A stretch of 64,000 bases of DNA from Winogradskyella marincola (GCF_029624125.1 NZ_JARSBN010000006.1:1-64000); one strand, 5' to 3'. Shown: positions 1-8,029, counted from the stretch's first letter. Program-made: numbers and translations. Notes: generated by a model not told the origin, from the sequence alone.

Positions 1-77
1 ATAAAACACCGAATATGGTATATTTAAAAACAGCGTAAATCAATCTTTAACCTGTAGCCATATTTCAGGACTAGACA
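1..77 (-). mobile_element. Possible insertion-sequence terminus interrupting the adjacent restriction-modification gene
   Basis: Read on the minus strand, the restriction-modification reading frame stops abruptly at a TAG inside TGTCTAGTCCTGAAATATGG. The remaining bases to the window edge carry stops in all three frames and do not continue the methyltransferase. A TG-starting end followed by a short noncoding AT-rich stretch is what the terminus of an IS element looks like, and from memory the CCTGAAATATGGCTACAGG motif resembles ends of IS3-type elements. No transposase is visible because the window ends here, so this is an inference. Confidence 0.3.
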
Positions 78-1813
78 CCTTTAGCATCTGCTAAAATGCC
101 TAATTGGTTTTTAATTACAATAAGCTCGTTTAAAGCACTAACCAAAAAGTGACCAGAACCTACTGCTGGGTCGCATATACGTAAACTGTTTACTATGGTG
201 TTAAAGCGTTTTATATCGTCTATTTTAAAATAGCGTTGGCAATAGGATTGTAGGTCTTCAAAGGTTTCTATTTGGTCGTTTTCTTGTTCTTTAAACTTTT
301 GCACTACTGCACGACGTAAAGTTTCTTTACACATATACATTGTGATGTATGCAGGTGTGTAGAAAGAGCCTTCTTTGTAGCCATTAATTTTTTCGAATAT
401 TAAACCTAATACTGATGCGTTAATTAAAGATTTTGTTTCTTGAGCATCTTCTATACCTTCGTTACCATCTGTAGCAAAATCGTAAGCATCTAAAAACAAG
501 AATAGGTAATCTAATGTTTTTAGTTTTCCTTTTTGTTTTTTACCGTTAGCGTCTTTTAAAACGGTACTGTTGTATATTTCAATTTCATCATTGTTAAGCG
601 CAGAAATTTCGAAAGCTTCGTCTTCTAATATACTACGTTCAAAAAGCGAACTGTTTAGATAAGGTATATGTTGGTATTTGTCTTTAAATCTTGGGTGGCG
701 GTCTTCTTCTTTTTTTGCTAATGCAGAAAAGAATAGGTCGTTTAAATCATCATAACCATTTATAAATTTGCTATTAAGGAATTTGTAAACTGAATTGTTT
801 TTATGATAGGCTAGCAATTGCGATTCTAAAAGTTTTAAAAACAGTATTCTGTTTACCCAAGTAAGACATAACTCTAAACCAGCGTTAAATGCTTTTTCGT
901 TATTGTTATCTATGCTTTTTATTTTGTGTAGATAGTCTCTGTCTTCTAAATGAAAAATGGTACTTTCTAAAAGTGAGGCATAGTCACGGTCTTTTTCGGC
1001 TTTACGACTTATTACTTTTTTACCTTTATCTTTTACTTCCTCTAAACCTATAATGTGTAACAACTCATTATAAAAGGTTTTGTTAAGTTGATTACTATCA
1101 TTACCAAACGAATGTCCTAAAAGGTGTACATTAGAGAATATTTTGTATAACGTGTTTAAGTGCGTATCGCTTAACTTATTAAAGTTGGTTTTGGTAAAGT
1201 CTAAATGAACAAATGGAAGTGTTTGTTGTACTTCTTCTATATATTTTTTAGCAATTTCGTTATAGAAGAGTTCGTTTTTTGAGGTGTCTTTTAAACCATC
1301 TCTAAAGGCTTTGTATTCTTTTAATAGTGCTTTGTTTTTATAGAAGTAATTATAAAAGTCTTCGGCTTTAAATAAAAACCATTCGTAACCATTGGTAGCA
1401 ATAAGATGCTTAATGTTATTATTTTGATTATCTACACGCTCGCGTAGGTAGTATAATAGTAATTCTTGTAATGCTTTACGGTTTAAATTAGTTTCTGTTA
1501 AAAATTCGGCTTTATTACTTGGTTTTTTAGCTTCAATAATAACACTAACATCTGATTTGGCAGTTTTACCTGTATAGATAGCTAAATCAATACGGTCTTT
1601 AGTATTAATATAATTTTCAGCATAAAATGTATTGTTGAAAAATTGAATGAAGTGCGATTTAATATGTTCTTCGCTTTCTCCATTATCATCACTAATTTTT
1701 ACTTCTTGAAGGCATTTTTTTAACTCTTCTACAAATGTATTGACGTCTTTACGAAGCGGTTTATGTTTTCTATATGCTGGATTAAGTGCTTTTCTGGTAT
1801 TGGTTTTGTTCAT
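71..1813 (-). CDS. Type IIG (Eco57I-like) restriction-modification enzyme, 3'-truncated
   Basis: This looks like the N-terminal half of a combined restriction endonuclease and adenine methyltransferase. Around residues 70-95 there is a PD-(D/E)xK-like nuclease signature (DRIDLAIY followed by VIIEAKK). The methyltransferase motif I, DPAVGSGHFLVSALNEL, appears near residues 545-562. The protein then ends at residue 580 with no NPPY catalytic motif and no target-recognition domain, whereas full-length members usually exceed 1000 residues. The catalytic methyltransferase is therefore missing, and the gene is probably broken, perhaps by a mobile element at the window edge. It lies on the island inserted at tRNA-Ser and faces the same way as the integrase. 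The family call is confident; whether any part of it is still functional is doubtful. Confidence 0.75.
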   Translation of the reverse strand: MNKTNTRKALNPAYRKHKPLRKDVNTFVEELKKCLQEVKISDDNGESEEHIKSHFIQFFNNTFYAENYINTKDRIDLAIYTGKTAKSDVSVIIEAKKPSNKAEFLTETNLNRKALQELLLYYLRERVDNQNNNIKHLIATNGYEWFLFKAEDFYNYFYKNKALLKEYKAFRDGLKDTSKNELFYNEIAKKYIEEVQQTLPFVHLDFTKTNFNKLSDTHLNTLYKIFSNVHLLGHSFGNDSNQLNKTFYNELLHIIGLEEVKDKGKKVISRKAEKDRDYASLLESTIFHLEDRDYLHKIKSIDNNNEKAFNAGLELCLTWVNRILFLKLLESQLLAYHKNNSVYKFLNSKFINGYDDLNDLFFSALAKKEEDRHPRFKDKYQHIPYLNSSLFERSILEDEAFEISALNNDEIEIYNSTVLKDANGKKQKGKLKTLDYLFLFLDAYDFATDGNEGIEDAQETKSLINASVLGLIFEKINGYKEGSFYTPAYITMYMCKETLRRAVVQKFKEQENDQIETFEDLQSYCQRYFKIDDIKRFNTIVNSLRICDPAVGSGHFLVSALNELIVIKNQLGILADAKGV

Positions 1814-1890
1814 TCTTTTGATTGACCTTTGCTTTTAAAAAATATTAAATGTATGAATATTTTTTATTGTAAGAATAAGGAAACCCGTAA

Positions 1891-1917
1891 AAAGAAAACC
1901 CAACCTAAAAGGTTGGG
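1891..1917 (-). terminator. Rho-independent terminator of the polymerase-like gene
   Basis: On the minus strand CCCAACC-TTTTA-GGTTGGG is followed by TTTTCTTTTT. It lies just after the stop of the gene ending at 1928. Confidence 0.8.
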
Positions 1918-1927
1918 CTTATTTGTA

Positions 1928-3406
1928 TTATGATGCTGTTGCAAAAGTTTTTTGTTTAAGCTTTTCAAGATGCTTTATCATTTTGTTTTTGCTCCATTCT
2001 TCACAATTTATCATAGGGGCTTTACCAATTTTCTTTTCAAATTCTTCTTCCATAATTCTGCGAACATCAGTAATGTATTCTTCAGTAGTTGAAATACTAT
2101 CATGAATAGTAAATATAGGTGCATTAGGTATCTCTTCTGAAATTCTCTTACAAATAATATCAACGATAAGATAACTCTCAATGCTTTGTAATAGACGAGG
2201 TAAAACAGTCTTATCCGTTCTTTTAATATCTGAAAATATCTTATAGACTTCTGGGAATAATTCAGCAAATAGCTTTTTAGGCTTTGCTTTTTCACATCCA
2301 AAATAATTATTGGCAGTAAAGAGCACCTGAAAAACGGTAGCCTTAATATCCTTTCTTAACTCAAATGTGATTCCTAAATCCTCCTTGTACTTCTTTTCTA
2401 ATTCCTCATAGAAGCGCCCACCAACTGCCAGTCTAATATACTCTTGTATATCAGTATTCATAGGGGATTCCCTAAAAAGTCCTAACATAATGTAAGAATC
2501 ACTTAATTTAAAATTATATTGATTTATAGATAAATTATTAATTATTTTATTAGAAAAAGAAGCATATAGGTTCCGCGGATCGTCAAGACTTATCGATAAA
2601 CTTTTATTTTCAGGGTCACATTTGATTAAATAGTCTTGTGATAATAAAATAGTGCTCAAATAGGGTTGACTGTTTGTAATATCAAGCGTAAATAGTTTTT
2701 TGCCATCGTAGGTTATCGCATTACGCAATATACTGCGCATATTCGTTAACACTGTATGATACCGATAAACATTCTCATCTCTTTTAAGCGCATAATATTT
2801 GTCGCGTAATCTTGTTACCGACATTATTGCGTGGTCTCTTTGGTATAATGGACTTTTAAATTTCTCTTTGATAAAATCGTAATCCCAAAGTTCTTTATTA
2901 TCCTTTTTTAACTCATATTCTTCTTCAATCAGTTTAATTGCTAAATTGAAATCAATTTGAAGTTTATCATTATACCATTTATTTAAATAGGGATAATTTT
3001 TAACCGACAAATTAATAGCGTTCAAGTTTTGGATAATTTTTCTACGCAAAGAAGTATCTTGTATTTGGTCTTCGGAAGGAATAATAGGGGTTCGATATTT
3101 TTCAGTAAATCTATAACCCTTTGATTCCTTGTTAACTTGATACGATTCGTCCCTTTCTACAATTTTTAATTCATTGATGAAATAGTCCCAATATTTATAA
3201 TAATTATGAACTTTGTGTTGCATCGATTTAGAGGATAATTTTACATAGTCCTCTGTAAGTAAACTTTTCTTGTTGTGTCTTACCGCACTTATTAGATGTA
3301 ATAGATATTTAGCCTTTTGCAAATTAAAAGGTTTAAATTTTGGTCTATTTTCATTTATAAGGTTTTCTAAATCTAAATTGTTAGGTAGAAAATATGTTAA
3401 TCTCAT
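1928..3406 (-). CDS. Polymerase-like replication protein of an integrative element (family A / T7-RNAP style motifs)
   Basis: No standard product name is recognised. The 492-residue protein has an N-terminal part that may be winged-helix (residues about 45-105). It then shows four motifs in the order and spacing of family A DNA polymerases and single-subunit RNA polymerases. These are YRYHTVLTNMRS (214-225, parallel to the GR.SS..PNLQ segment), LDITNSQPYL (241-250, motif A with Asp242), RKDIKATVFQVLFTANNYFG (351-370, motif B/O-helix with Arg351 and Lys355) and IFTIHDS (431-437, motif C with His435-Asp436). There is no 3'-5' exonuclease region. Its start codon overlaps the stop of the upstream excisionase-like gene by one base (TAATG), so the two are probably translationally coupled. 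The likely role is replication of the excised element; that is inference from motifs and context. Alternatively it could be a defence polymerase. Confidence 0.6.
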   Translation of the reverse strand: MRLTYFLPNNLDLENLINENRPKFKPFNLQKAKYLLHLISAVRHNKKSLLTEDYVKLSSKSMQHKVHNYYKYWDYFINELKIVERDESYQVNKESKGYRFTEKYRTPIIPSEDQIQDTSLRRKIIQNLNAINLSVKNYPYLNKWYNDKLQIDFNLAIKLIEEEYELKKDNKELWDYDFIKEKFKSPLYQRDHAIMSVTRLRDKYYALKRDENVYRYHTVLTNMRSILRNAITYDGKKLFTLDITNSQPYLSTILLSQDYLIKCDPENKSLSISLDDPRNLYASFSNKIINNLSINQYNFKLSDSYIMLGLFRESPMNTDIQEYIRLAVGGRFYEELEKKYKEDLGITFELRKDIKATVFQVLFTANNYFGCEKAKPKKLFAELFPEVYKIFSDIKRTDKTVLPRLLQSIESYLIVDIICKRISEEIPNAPIFTIHDSISTTEEYITDVRRIMEEEFEKKIGKAPMINCEEWSKNKMIKHLEKLKQKTFATAS

Positions 3407-3669
3407 TAGGCACTTTTGTTTTGGGTTAAAATTTTGATTACGTCGTCATACTCATAGTACATTGTTTTACCCATCTTGGTAAAGGGTAATGTGCCGTTTA
3501 CACGTAAGTTTTGTAGCGTACCTGGTGAGATGTTAAGCATCTCTCTTACGTCTGCTGATTTTAACCACTTTTTTTGCTCTGTTTGGCTTCCTAAAATTGT
3601 CTTCAGTTCTGTGATGATTTCTTGTTTTAGAGTCTTTAAATCATCCTTTGTAATTACTTCGAATGTCAT
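3406..3669 (-). CDS. Excisionase/AlpA-like helix-turn-helix protein
   Basis: An 87-residue protein whose second half is a MerR/excisionase-type DNA-binding domain: KKWLKSADVREMLNISPGTL (residues about 38-57) forms the helix-turn-helix and LPFTKMGKTMYYEYDDVIKIL (about 66-82) the wing. This is the helix_turn_helix_17 type common in Bacteroidota integrative elements. The N-terminal half is a short predicted coiled coil. It sits between the integrase (upstream on the same strand) and the polymerase-like gene, whose start it overlaps. Likely roles are excision control, transcriptional control of the element, or replication initiation. Confidence 0.75.
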   Translation of the reverse strand: MTFEVITKDDLKTLKQEIITELKTILGSQTEQKKWLKSADVREMLNISPGTLQNLRVNGTLPFTKMGKTMYYEYDDVIKILTQNKSA

Positions 3670-3717
3670 TCTATATTAAAATGTATTAAAAGGTGTAAAT
3701 ACCTGATTTATATTGTG

Positions 3718-3772
3718 TTAATTTACGATATTTTGAGCTTTACATAAAACAAACTTATTAACAGTTATTAAC
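3718..3772 (-). promoter_or_regulatory. Upstream region of the excisionase-like gene, shared motifs with integrase upstream region
   Basis: Contains TTAATTTACGA (3718-3728) and ACAGTTATTAAC (3761-3772). The same two words recur in the same order upstream of the integrase (5142-5152 and 5195-5206). Shared control of the two genes, by a common promoter architecture or a common regulator, is inferred. Confidence 0.4.
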
Positions 3773-3796
3773 GTATTTATAATCATAAAAAACAGT

Positions 3797-3822
3797 AAAA
3801 CCCTCGCGTTTACAAGGGTTTT
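3797..3822 (-). terminator. Terminator downstream of the integrase
   Basis: The inverted repeat AAAACCCT / AGGGTTTT lies 45 bases past the integrase stop. On the minus strand it is followed by a T-rich run (ACTGTTTTTT). Confidence 0.6.
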
Positions 3823-3866
3823 AGTTAGTTTAACACTAAAACAATAATAATGGATGTTTATATCTG

Positions 3867-5117
3867 CTAATTGGCTAAACGCTTGGATGTTTCTACATTG
3901 GTTTTATTAGCGAACTTTTGTTTTAAAATTGCCATATCATCACTTACTTTTCTATCTAATATTTTAGCATAGTGTTGGGTTGTTTTAAGTGATTTATGAC
4001 CTAACATTTTACTTACTGATTCCATTGGTACACCATTAGACAATGTTACCGTAGTTGCAAAGGTGTGTCGCGCTAAATGGGTGGTTAAGTTTTTATTAAT
4101 ACCACACAAGTCTGCTATCTCTTTTAAATAGGCATTGGACTTTTGATTGCTTAATACAGGAAGTAAAACACCTTTTGTTACTGCCTCTGGGTGGTTTTCG
4201 TATTTCTTTATAATCTCTAAAGCTGTTGGAAGTAGTGGAATATTACTGCGTGTATCGGTTTTAGTACGCTTTGTTTTAATCCATTTATCCCCATCAATAC
4301 CAAATACCAAATTATCTTTTGAGAGCTTCTTAACGTCGCTATAGGCTAAACCAGTAAAGCAACAGAAAATGAAAATGTCTCTTACTTGCTCTAATCGATT
4401 GGTGTGCAATTCTTTTTCGAGCATTGTTTGTATTTCTTCTTCTGAAAGGAATTGACGCTCGACTTCTTTTAAACGTACTTTGTAATTTAAAAATGGGTCT
4501 TTTGCTATCCAACCATTAGCCAGAGCAATACGCACTATTTTTTTGAAGTTCTTTATGTATTTAATGGTGCTGTTGTGTCCGCAGTTTCTAACGGTTTTTA
4601 AGTAAAACTCAAAGTCTGTTATAAATTGGTGGTTTACTCGCTTAATACTTATATCGCTTACTTTATACTGATGCTGCATAAATTCTTTAAGATGCTTGCA
4701 TACGGTTTTGTAGCGCTCTAAAGTACCTGCTGAAAATTCTCTACCAACTAACTTTTTTACTTGTGTATTATGGTTTTCAAAAATGGTTATGAGTGTACGC
4801 TCTTTTTCTTCAATACCTAAAAACTTATTCTTTAGGGTTTCTGTAGTGACCTCTTTATTGTCTTGAATTAGGTCTCTTTGACTTTGATATACTTTTGTAG
4901 TAAGGGAATCTAAATAGGCGTTAAGTTCTCTAATATCTTCAGTTCTTCCAATTGCTTTATTGCCTTGACTGTTCCATTTATTAACTTCAATACTGCGCTT
5001 TGTACTGATTTCTGTACGTTTACCATCTATGGTAATACGAAGATAAATAGGGCATTTGCCCTGTGCATCTACCTTACTTTTCTTCAAGTAGAATAATAAT
5101 CCAAATGTTTTGTTCAT
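3867..5117 (-). CDS. Tyrosine recombinase/integrase of the tRNA-Ser island
   Basis: A 416-residue phage-type integrase. The N-terminal arm-binding domain (about 1-95) has the FLKKSKVDAQGKCPIYLRIT pattern typical of Bacteroidota elements. A SAM-like core-binding domain follows (about 105-205), then the catalytic domain (about 225-400). Visible active-site residues are HLARHTF (His and Arg), LGHKSLKTTQHY (His and the nucleophilic Tyr) and a Lys-bearing beta-hairpin region. The first catalytic Arg position reads TGLAYSDV, so the usual Arg is absent; the IntDOT group of Bacteroides elements is known to lack this Arg as well. The gene lies next to the 3' end of tRNA-Ser, with repeated GGTGACC sites beside it, as expected for an element that inserted into that tRNA. 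Confidence 0.92.
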   Translation of the reverse strand: MNKTFGLLFYLKKSKVDAQGKCPIYLRITIDGKRTEISTKRSIEVNKWNSQGNKAIGRTEDIRELNAYLDSLTTKVYQSQRDLIQDNKEVTTETLKNKFLGIEEKERTLITIFENHNTQVKKLVGREFSAGTLERYKTVCKHLKEFMQHQYKVSDISIKRVNHQFITDFEFYLKTVRNCGHNSTIKYIKNFKKIVRIALANGWIAKDPFLNYKVRLKEVERQFLSEEEIQTMLEKELHTNRLEQVRDIFIFCCFTGLAYSDVKKLSKDNLVFGIDGDKWIKTKRTKTDTRSNIPLLPTALEIIKKYENHPEAVTKGVLLPVLSNQKSNAYLKEIADLCGINKNLTTHLARHTFATTVTLSNGVPMESVSKMLGHKSLKTTQHYAKILDRKVSDDMAILKQKFANKTNVETSKRLAN

Positions 5118-5120
5118 TCT

Positions 5121-5255
5121 GGTGACCTTTAAAATTATACATTAATTTACGAAATAATTAGGTCTTATTTTGTGTTTAACTAATTGATTTATAAACAGTT
5201 ATTAACAAATAGGTGACCTAAAAAAGGTTTTAAAAAGGTCACCCAAAAGGTCACC
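5121..5255. repeat. Four GGTGACC/GGTCACC sites, probable integrase arm-type or regulatory sites
   Basis: The heptamer occurs at 5121-5127, 5212-5218, 5237-5243 and 5249-5255. The 10-mer AAAGGTCACC is exact at 5234-5243 and 5246-5255 (12 bases apart) and, inverted, at 5121-5130. All four lie between the integrase start and the tRNA attachment site. Confidence 0.55.
5142..5206 (-). promoter_or_regulatory. Integrase upstream region with motifs shared with the excisionase-like gene
   Basis: Contains TTAATTTACGA (5142-5152) and ACAGTTATTAAC (5195-5206), matching 3718-3728 and 3761-3772. The core motif lies about 25 bases before the integrase start codon, a plausible promoter position on the minus strand. 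Confidence 0.4.
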
Positions 5256-5301
5256 AACAGAATGGTTTTTAATACACTTTTTGCTGTTTTGTAGAAACTA
5301 A

Positions 5302-5333
5302 AAAGTCCCGTAAACATAGTGTTTACAGGACTT
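5302..5333 (-). terminator. Terminator of tRNA-Ser
   Basis: Stem AAAGTCC.GTAAAC / GTTTAC.GGACTTT with a 5-base loop and one mismatch. On the minus strand it is followed by TTTTT and lies 22 bases past the tRNA 3' end. Confidence 0.75.
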
Positions 5334-5354
5334 TGATCGATTTTGAATAAATCT

Positions 5355-5442
5355 TGGCGGAGAAAGAGGGATTCGAACCCCCGGAGGTGTGACCCTCGCT
5401 GGTTTTCAAGACCAGTGCATTCGACCACTCTGCCATTTCTCC
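5355..5442 (-). tRNA. tRNA-Ser (anticodon TGA)
   Basis: On the minus strand an 88-base cloverleaf begins GGAGAAATGGCAGAGTGGTC and ends with an encoded CCA. The anticodon loop CTTGAAA gives TGA. A long variable arm typical of serine tRNA is present, and GGTTCGAATCC forms the T arm. The 3' end faces the integrase, so this is the likely attachment site of the left island. A second copy of the tRNA 3' end was not seen in 1-5355, so the far island boundary lies outside the window. Confidence 0.97.
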
Positions 5443-5453
5443 AATTGCGGATG

Positions 5454-5483
5454 CAAATATAAAACCCTTTTTGAAGTAGCCAA
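5454..5483 (-). promoter_or_regulatory. Promoter of tRNA-Ser
   Basis: On the minus strand TTG (5483-5481), 19 bases, then TATATTTG (5461-5454), a perfect match to the Bacteroidota -33/-7 consensus, 11 bases before the tRNA. Confidence 0.85.
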
Positions 5484-5612
5484 AGATTTTTTAATAGTTT
5501 TTTAAAAAATGTTTCTAAGTGAACCTAAAAAAAATTAGCAACATTAAATAATGCATTGTATTTTCGGCACATTATATGATAGTTACATCATTATTATTAC
5601 AAATCAATCTCT

Positions 5613-6392
5613 ATGAAAAAATATTTTTTTGTTATTGCAATTTTATGCGGATTGTTGGCAAATGCTCAAAATAATACTATTGGCTTTGGTGAAAAACTAG
5701 TCTTTTCTGCCTCTTATAACATGTCTGGGATTTTAACAGACATTGCCGAAGTAAAAATGGAGACTAGTGAGGTTAAGACTTCAAAAAATAGTCTAATGCG
5801 CTTAAAGTGTACAGCTGCCACATATAAAAAATGGGACAACTTCTTTAAAATTAGAGATTTGTACGAAAGTTATGTCAACCCTAAAACGTTGACTCCCTAC
5901 TTATACAAAAGAGATATTAGTGAAGGTGGCTATTACAAGTTTATGCAGTATAAGTACAACCATAAAGCTAAATTGGTAAAAAGCTTAAAGCGTAAAAAAA
6001 GAAAAGATGGTACAACGTGGGATGAAAACAAGAATGTAAAAATTAATGCTACTACAAAAGACATCGTAAGCACATTGTATTATATAAGAAATCTAGACAT
6101 TCATAAAGCAACACCTGGAGACCAACAAGACTTCACAGTGCTTTTTGATAATAAAGAAACTACAATTACTTTAAAATATATTAGCAAGGAGACCATCTCA
6201 ACAAATATTGGATCTAAAGAATGTTATAAATTAGCTCTATCTGTAAAAGGAAGCGATGTACTAAAAGGAAGTAATTCTAATTTACTTTGGTTAACCGCAG
6301 ACCAAAACAAAATTCCTGTATACGCAAAGTTCAAAATTGCTGTTGGTAATGGCGAATTAAAAATACAATCTGCAACCGGATTAAAACATTAA
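5613..6392 (+). CDS. DUF3108 domain-containing exported protein
   Basis: A 259-residue protein with an N-terminal signal peptide (MKKYFFVIAILCGLLANAQ, cleavage after about residue 19). The rest matches the DUF3108 pattern: the opening GFGEKLVFSASYNMSGILTDIAEV, a central YYKFMQYKYNH region, and a C-terminal LWLTADQNKIPVYAKFKIAVG beta-strand motif. The family is periplasmic or outer-membrane associated and of unknown molecular function. It is the first chromosomal gene after the tRNA-Ser island and lies 7 bases before the next gene, so the two are probably co-transcribed. Confidence 0.85.
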   Translation: MKKYFFVIAILCGLLANAQNNTIGFGEKLVFSASYNMSGILTDIAEVKMETSEVKTSKNSLMRLKCTAATYKKWDNFFKIRDLYESYVNPKTLTPYLYKRDISEGGYYKFMQYKYNHKAKLVKSLKRKKRKDGTTWDENKNVKINATTKDIVSTLYYIRNLDIHKATPGDQQDFTVLFDNKETTITLKYISKETISTNIGSKECYKLALSVKGSDVLKGSNSNLLWLTADQNKIPVYAKFKIAVGNGELKIQSATGLKH

Positions 6393-6399
6393 AAAAACC

Positions 6400-6738
6400 A
6401 TGGGAAAGAAACTCATCATAATTTTAGGATTTATAGCTGCTGTTTTGGCTGTTATTATAGCCGTTACACCATTTTCTAATCTTTCTGTTATACCTATTGC
6501 TATTGCTTTTGTTGCTGGGTTAATAATTGTTTTTTTATCAAAAAAAGACAATTCCAAAACAAAATCTATTCAATATATATTTTTAATGGTAATCATTGCT
6601 TTAGTCTTAACGGTATACAAAAGCGTTTACTACACATCAGAGGTTGGTAACACTGAGCAATTAGAACAACGAGACGAAGAAAATCTTGAAGATTCTAAAG
6701 AACTTTTAGAAGAAATAGACTTTGATGAAGATATCTAA
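6400..6738 (+). CDS. Small hypothetical membrane protein
   Basis: A 112-residue protein with three predicted membrane helices: residues about 4-22, 28-45 and 57-74. A strongly acidic C-terminal tail (EQLEQRDEENLEDSKELLEEIDFDEDI) follows. No family is recognised. It begins 7 bases after the DUF3108 gene and is probably in the same operon. Confidence 0.7.
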   Translation: MGKKLIIILGFIAAVLAVIIAVTPFSNLSVIPIAIAFVAGLIIVFLSKKDNSKTKSIQYIFLMVIIALVLTVYKSVYYTSEVGNTEQLEQRDEENLEDSKELLEEIDFDEDI

Positions 6739-6780
6739 AATTTCAAACTAACTGTAAGAAAATATTTCAAAGTTTTAATT

Positions 6781-6788
6781 TATTTTTG
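6781..6788 (+). promoter_or_regulatory. Candidate -7 box upstream of the first M28 peptidase
   Basis: TATTTTTG fits TAnnTTTG and lies 108 bases before the start codon. No TTG is found at the usual -33 distance, so this is a weak call. Confidence 0.35.
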
Positions 6789-6895
6789 CTAACGTCAAAC
6801 AGTTACATGTACTCTTTATCATTTAGCCCCAATTTTTCGCAAGAGAATAAATGATAACGTTTAGTAACAATTAAATTATAACAAGTATTAGTTAA

Positions 6896-7927
6896 ATGAA
6901 AATTTTAGTTACCTCTGCACTTATTCTTGTAGGTTCTTGCGCTACATTAAGACACAGTGAAAAAATTGAAAAGTTAAAAAACAGTATTTCTTACAACAAT
7001 AAAAGCGTTGTAGAAAACTATATAAATACTATTACTCCTGAAGAACTTAGGGCCTTTGTAGAAGAAGTTTCTTCAGAAAAATACGATGGTCGCATGACTG
7101 GTGAAGAAGGCCATAATAAGGTCTGTAATTACATAAAAACGTATTATGATTCACTAGGCATAAAACCTCCCACAACTCATCCTGATTACTTTCAAAAAGT
7201 ACCTAAATCAAGCTTACCTGATGACGTAAAAGATTCTCAGAACGTTATTGCTTATATCGAAGGCTCTGTTTTTCCTAACGAATATATTTACATTACAGCA
7301 CACTCTGACCATGAAGGTATTGTAGAAGGCGAGGTTTATCCTGGAGCAGACGACAATGGCTCTGGTACTGCTGCTGTGTTAGAGATTGCTGAGGCTTTTA
7401 AAAAAGCTGCAGAAGATGGCAACGGTCCTAAGCGTAGTATAGTATTTTTGCATGTAACAGGTGAAGAAATTGGACTTTATGGCTCAAGATACTACACAAA
7501 CAATCCTGTTTTTCCTATAGAAGAAACTGTGACTACCCTAAATATAGACATGATTGGTCGTGTAGATAAAAAGCACAAAAACAATGAAGATTACATCTAT
7601 GTTATAGGTGCAGATCGTATAAGTTCTGAGTTACATTTTGTTGTTCAGGAAGCTAATTACAACTTTGTAAATTTAGAATTAGATTATGAATTTAATGCTA
7701 AAAATGATCATAATCGTTACTATTACAGATCAGACCACTATAACTTTGCTACCAAAGGTATTCCTGTAGTTTTCTTCTTCAATGGAGAACACGAAGATTA
7801 TACCAAACCAACAGATACTGCAGATAAAATTAATTATCTACTACTTACCAAACGCACAAAACTCATCTTTGCTACAGCATGGTATTTGGCAAATTCACCA
7901 GAACGCTTAAAACCAGAAATTATATAA
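6896..7927 (+). CDS. M28 family zinc aminopeptidase, lipoprotein
   Basis: A 343-residue peptidase, probably anchored as a lipoprotein (LILVGSC lipobox around residue 15). The co-catalytic zinc motifs are visible: AHSDHEG (His and first Asp region), PGADDNGSGTAAVLE (bridging Asp), HVTGEEIGLYGSRYY (catalytic Glu-Glu), NIDMIGR (Asp) and YYRSDHYNFA (His). It is expected to remove N-terminal residues from peptides in the cell envelope. The next gene is a longer paralogue with near-identical motifs plus a PA domain, so the pair arose by tandem duplication. This copy lacks the PA insertion. Confidence 0.9.
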   Translation: MKILVTSALILVGSCATLRHSEKIEKLKNSISYNNKSVVENYINTITPEELRAFVEEVSSEKYDGRMTGEEGHNKVCNYIKTYYDSLGIKPPTTHPDYFQKVPKSSLPDDVKDSQNVIAYIEGSVFPNEYIYITAHSDHEGIVEGEVYPGADDNGSGTAAVLEIAEAFKKAAEDGNGPKRSIVFLHVTGEEIGLYGSRYYTNNPVFPIEETVTTLNIDMIGRVDKKHKNNEDYIYVIGADRISSELHFVVQEANYNFVNLELDYEFNAKNDHNRYYYRSDHYNFATKGIPVVFFFNGEHEDYTKPTDTADKINYLLLTKRTKLIFATAWYLANSPERLKPEII

Positions 7928-7968
7928 TCTTAAAGTTTACTAAAAGAAAGCCAACCAAACAACAAGGC

Positions 7969-7976
7969 TAATTTTG
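7969..7976 (+). promoter_or_regulatory. Candidate -7 box for the second M28 peptidase
   Basis: TAATTTTG fits TAnnTTTG and lies 53 bases before the start codon, in the gap between the two peptidase genes. No TTG is seen at -33. Confidence 0.4.
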
Positions 7977-8029
7977 ATTTTCGTAATTTAGGCCAAATTT
8001 GTTAGGATTAAATAAATCGTTATAATAAA

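Noticed and set aside
1-5355. Second attachment-site copy of the tRNA-Ser 3' end
   Set aside because: Looked for a GGCGGAGAAAGAGGG-like word to the left of the integrase and found none; the boundary must be outside the window.
5189-5428. Minus-strand open frame of 79 codons across the tRNA-Ser gene
   Set aside because: It runs through the tRNA, its terminator and the integrase sites; the structure of the tRNA fully explains the sequence.
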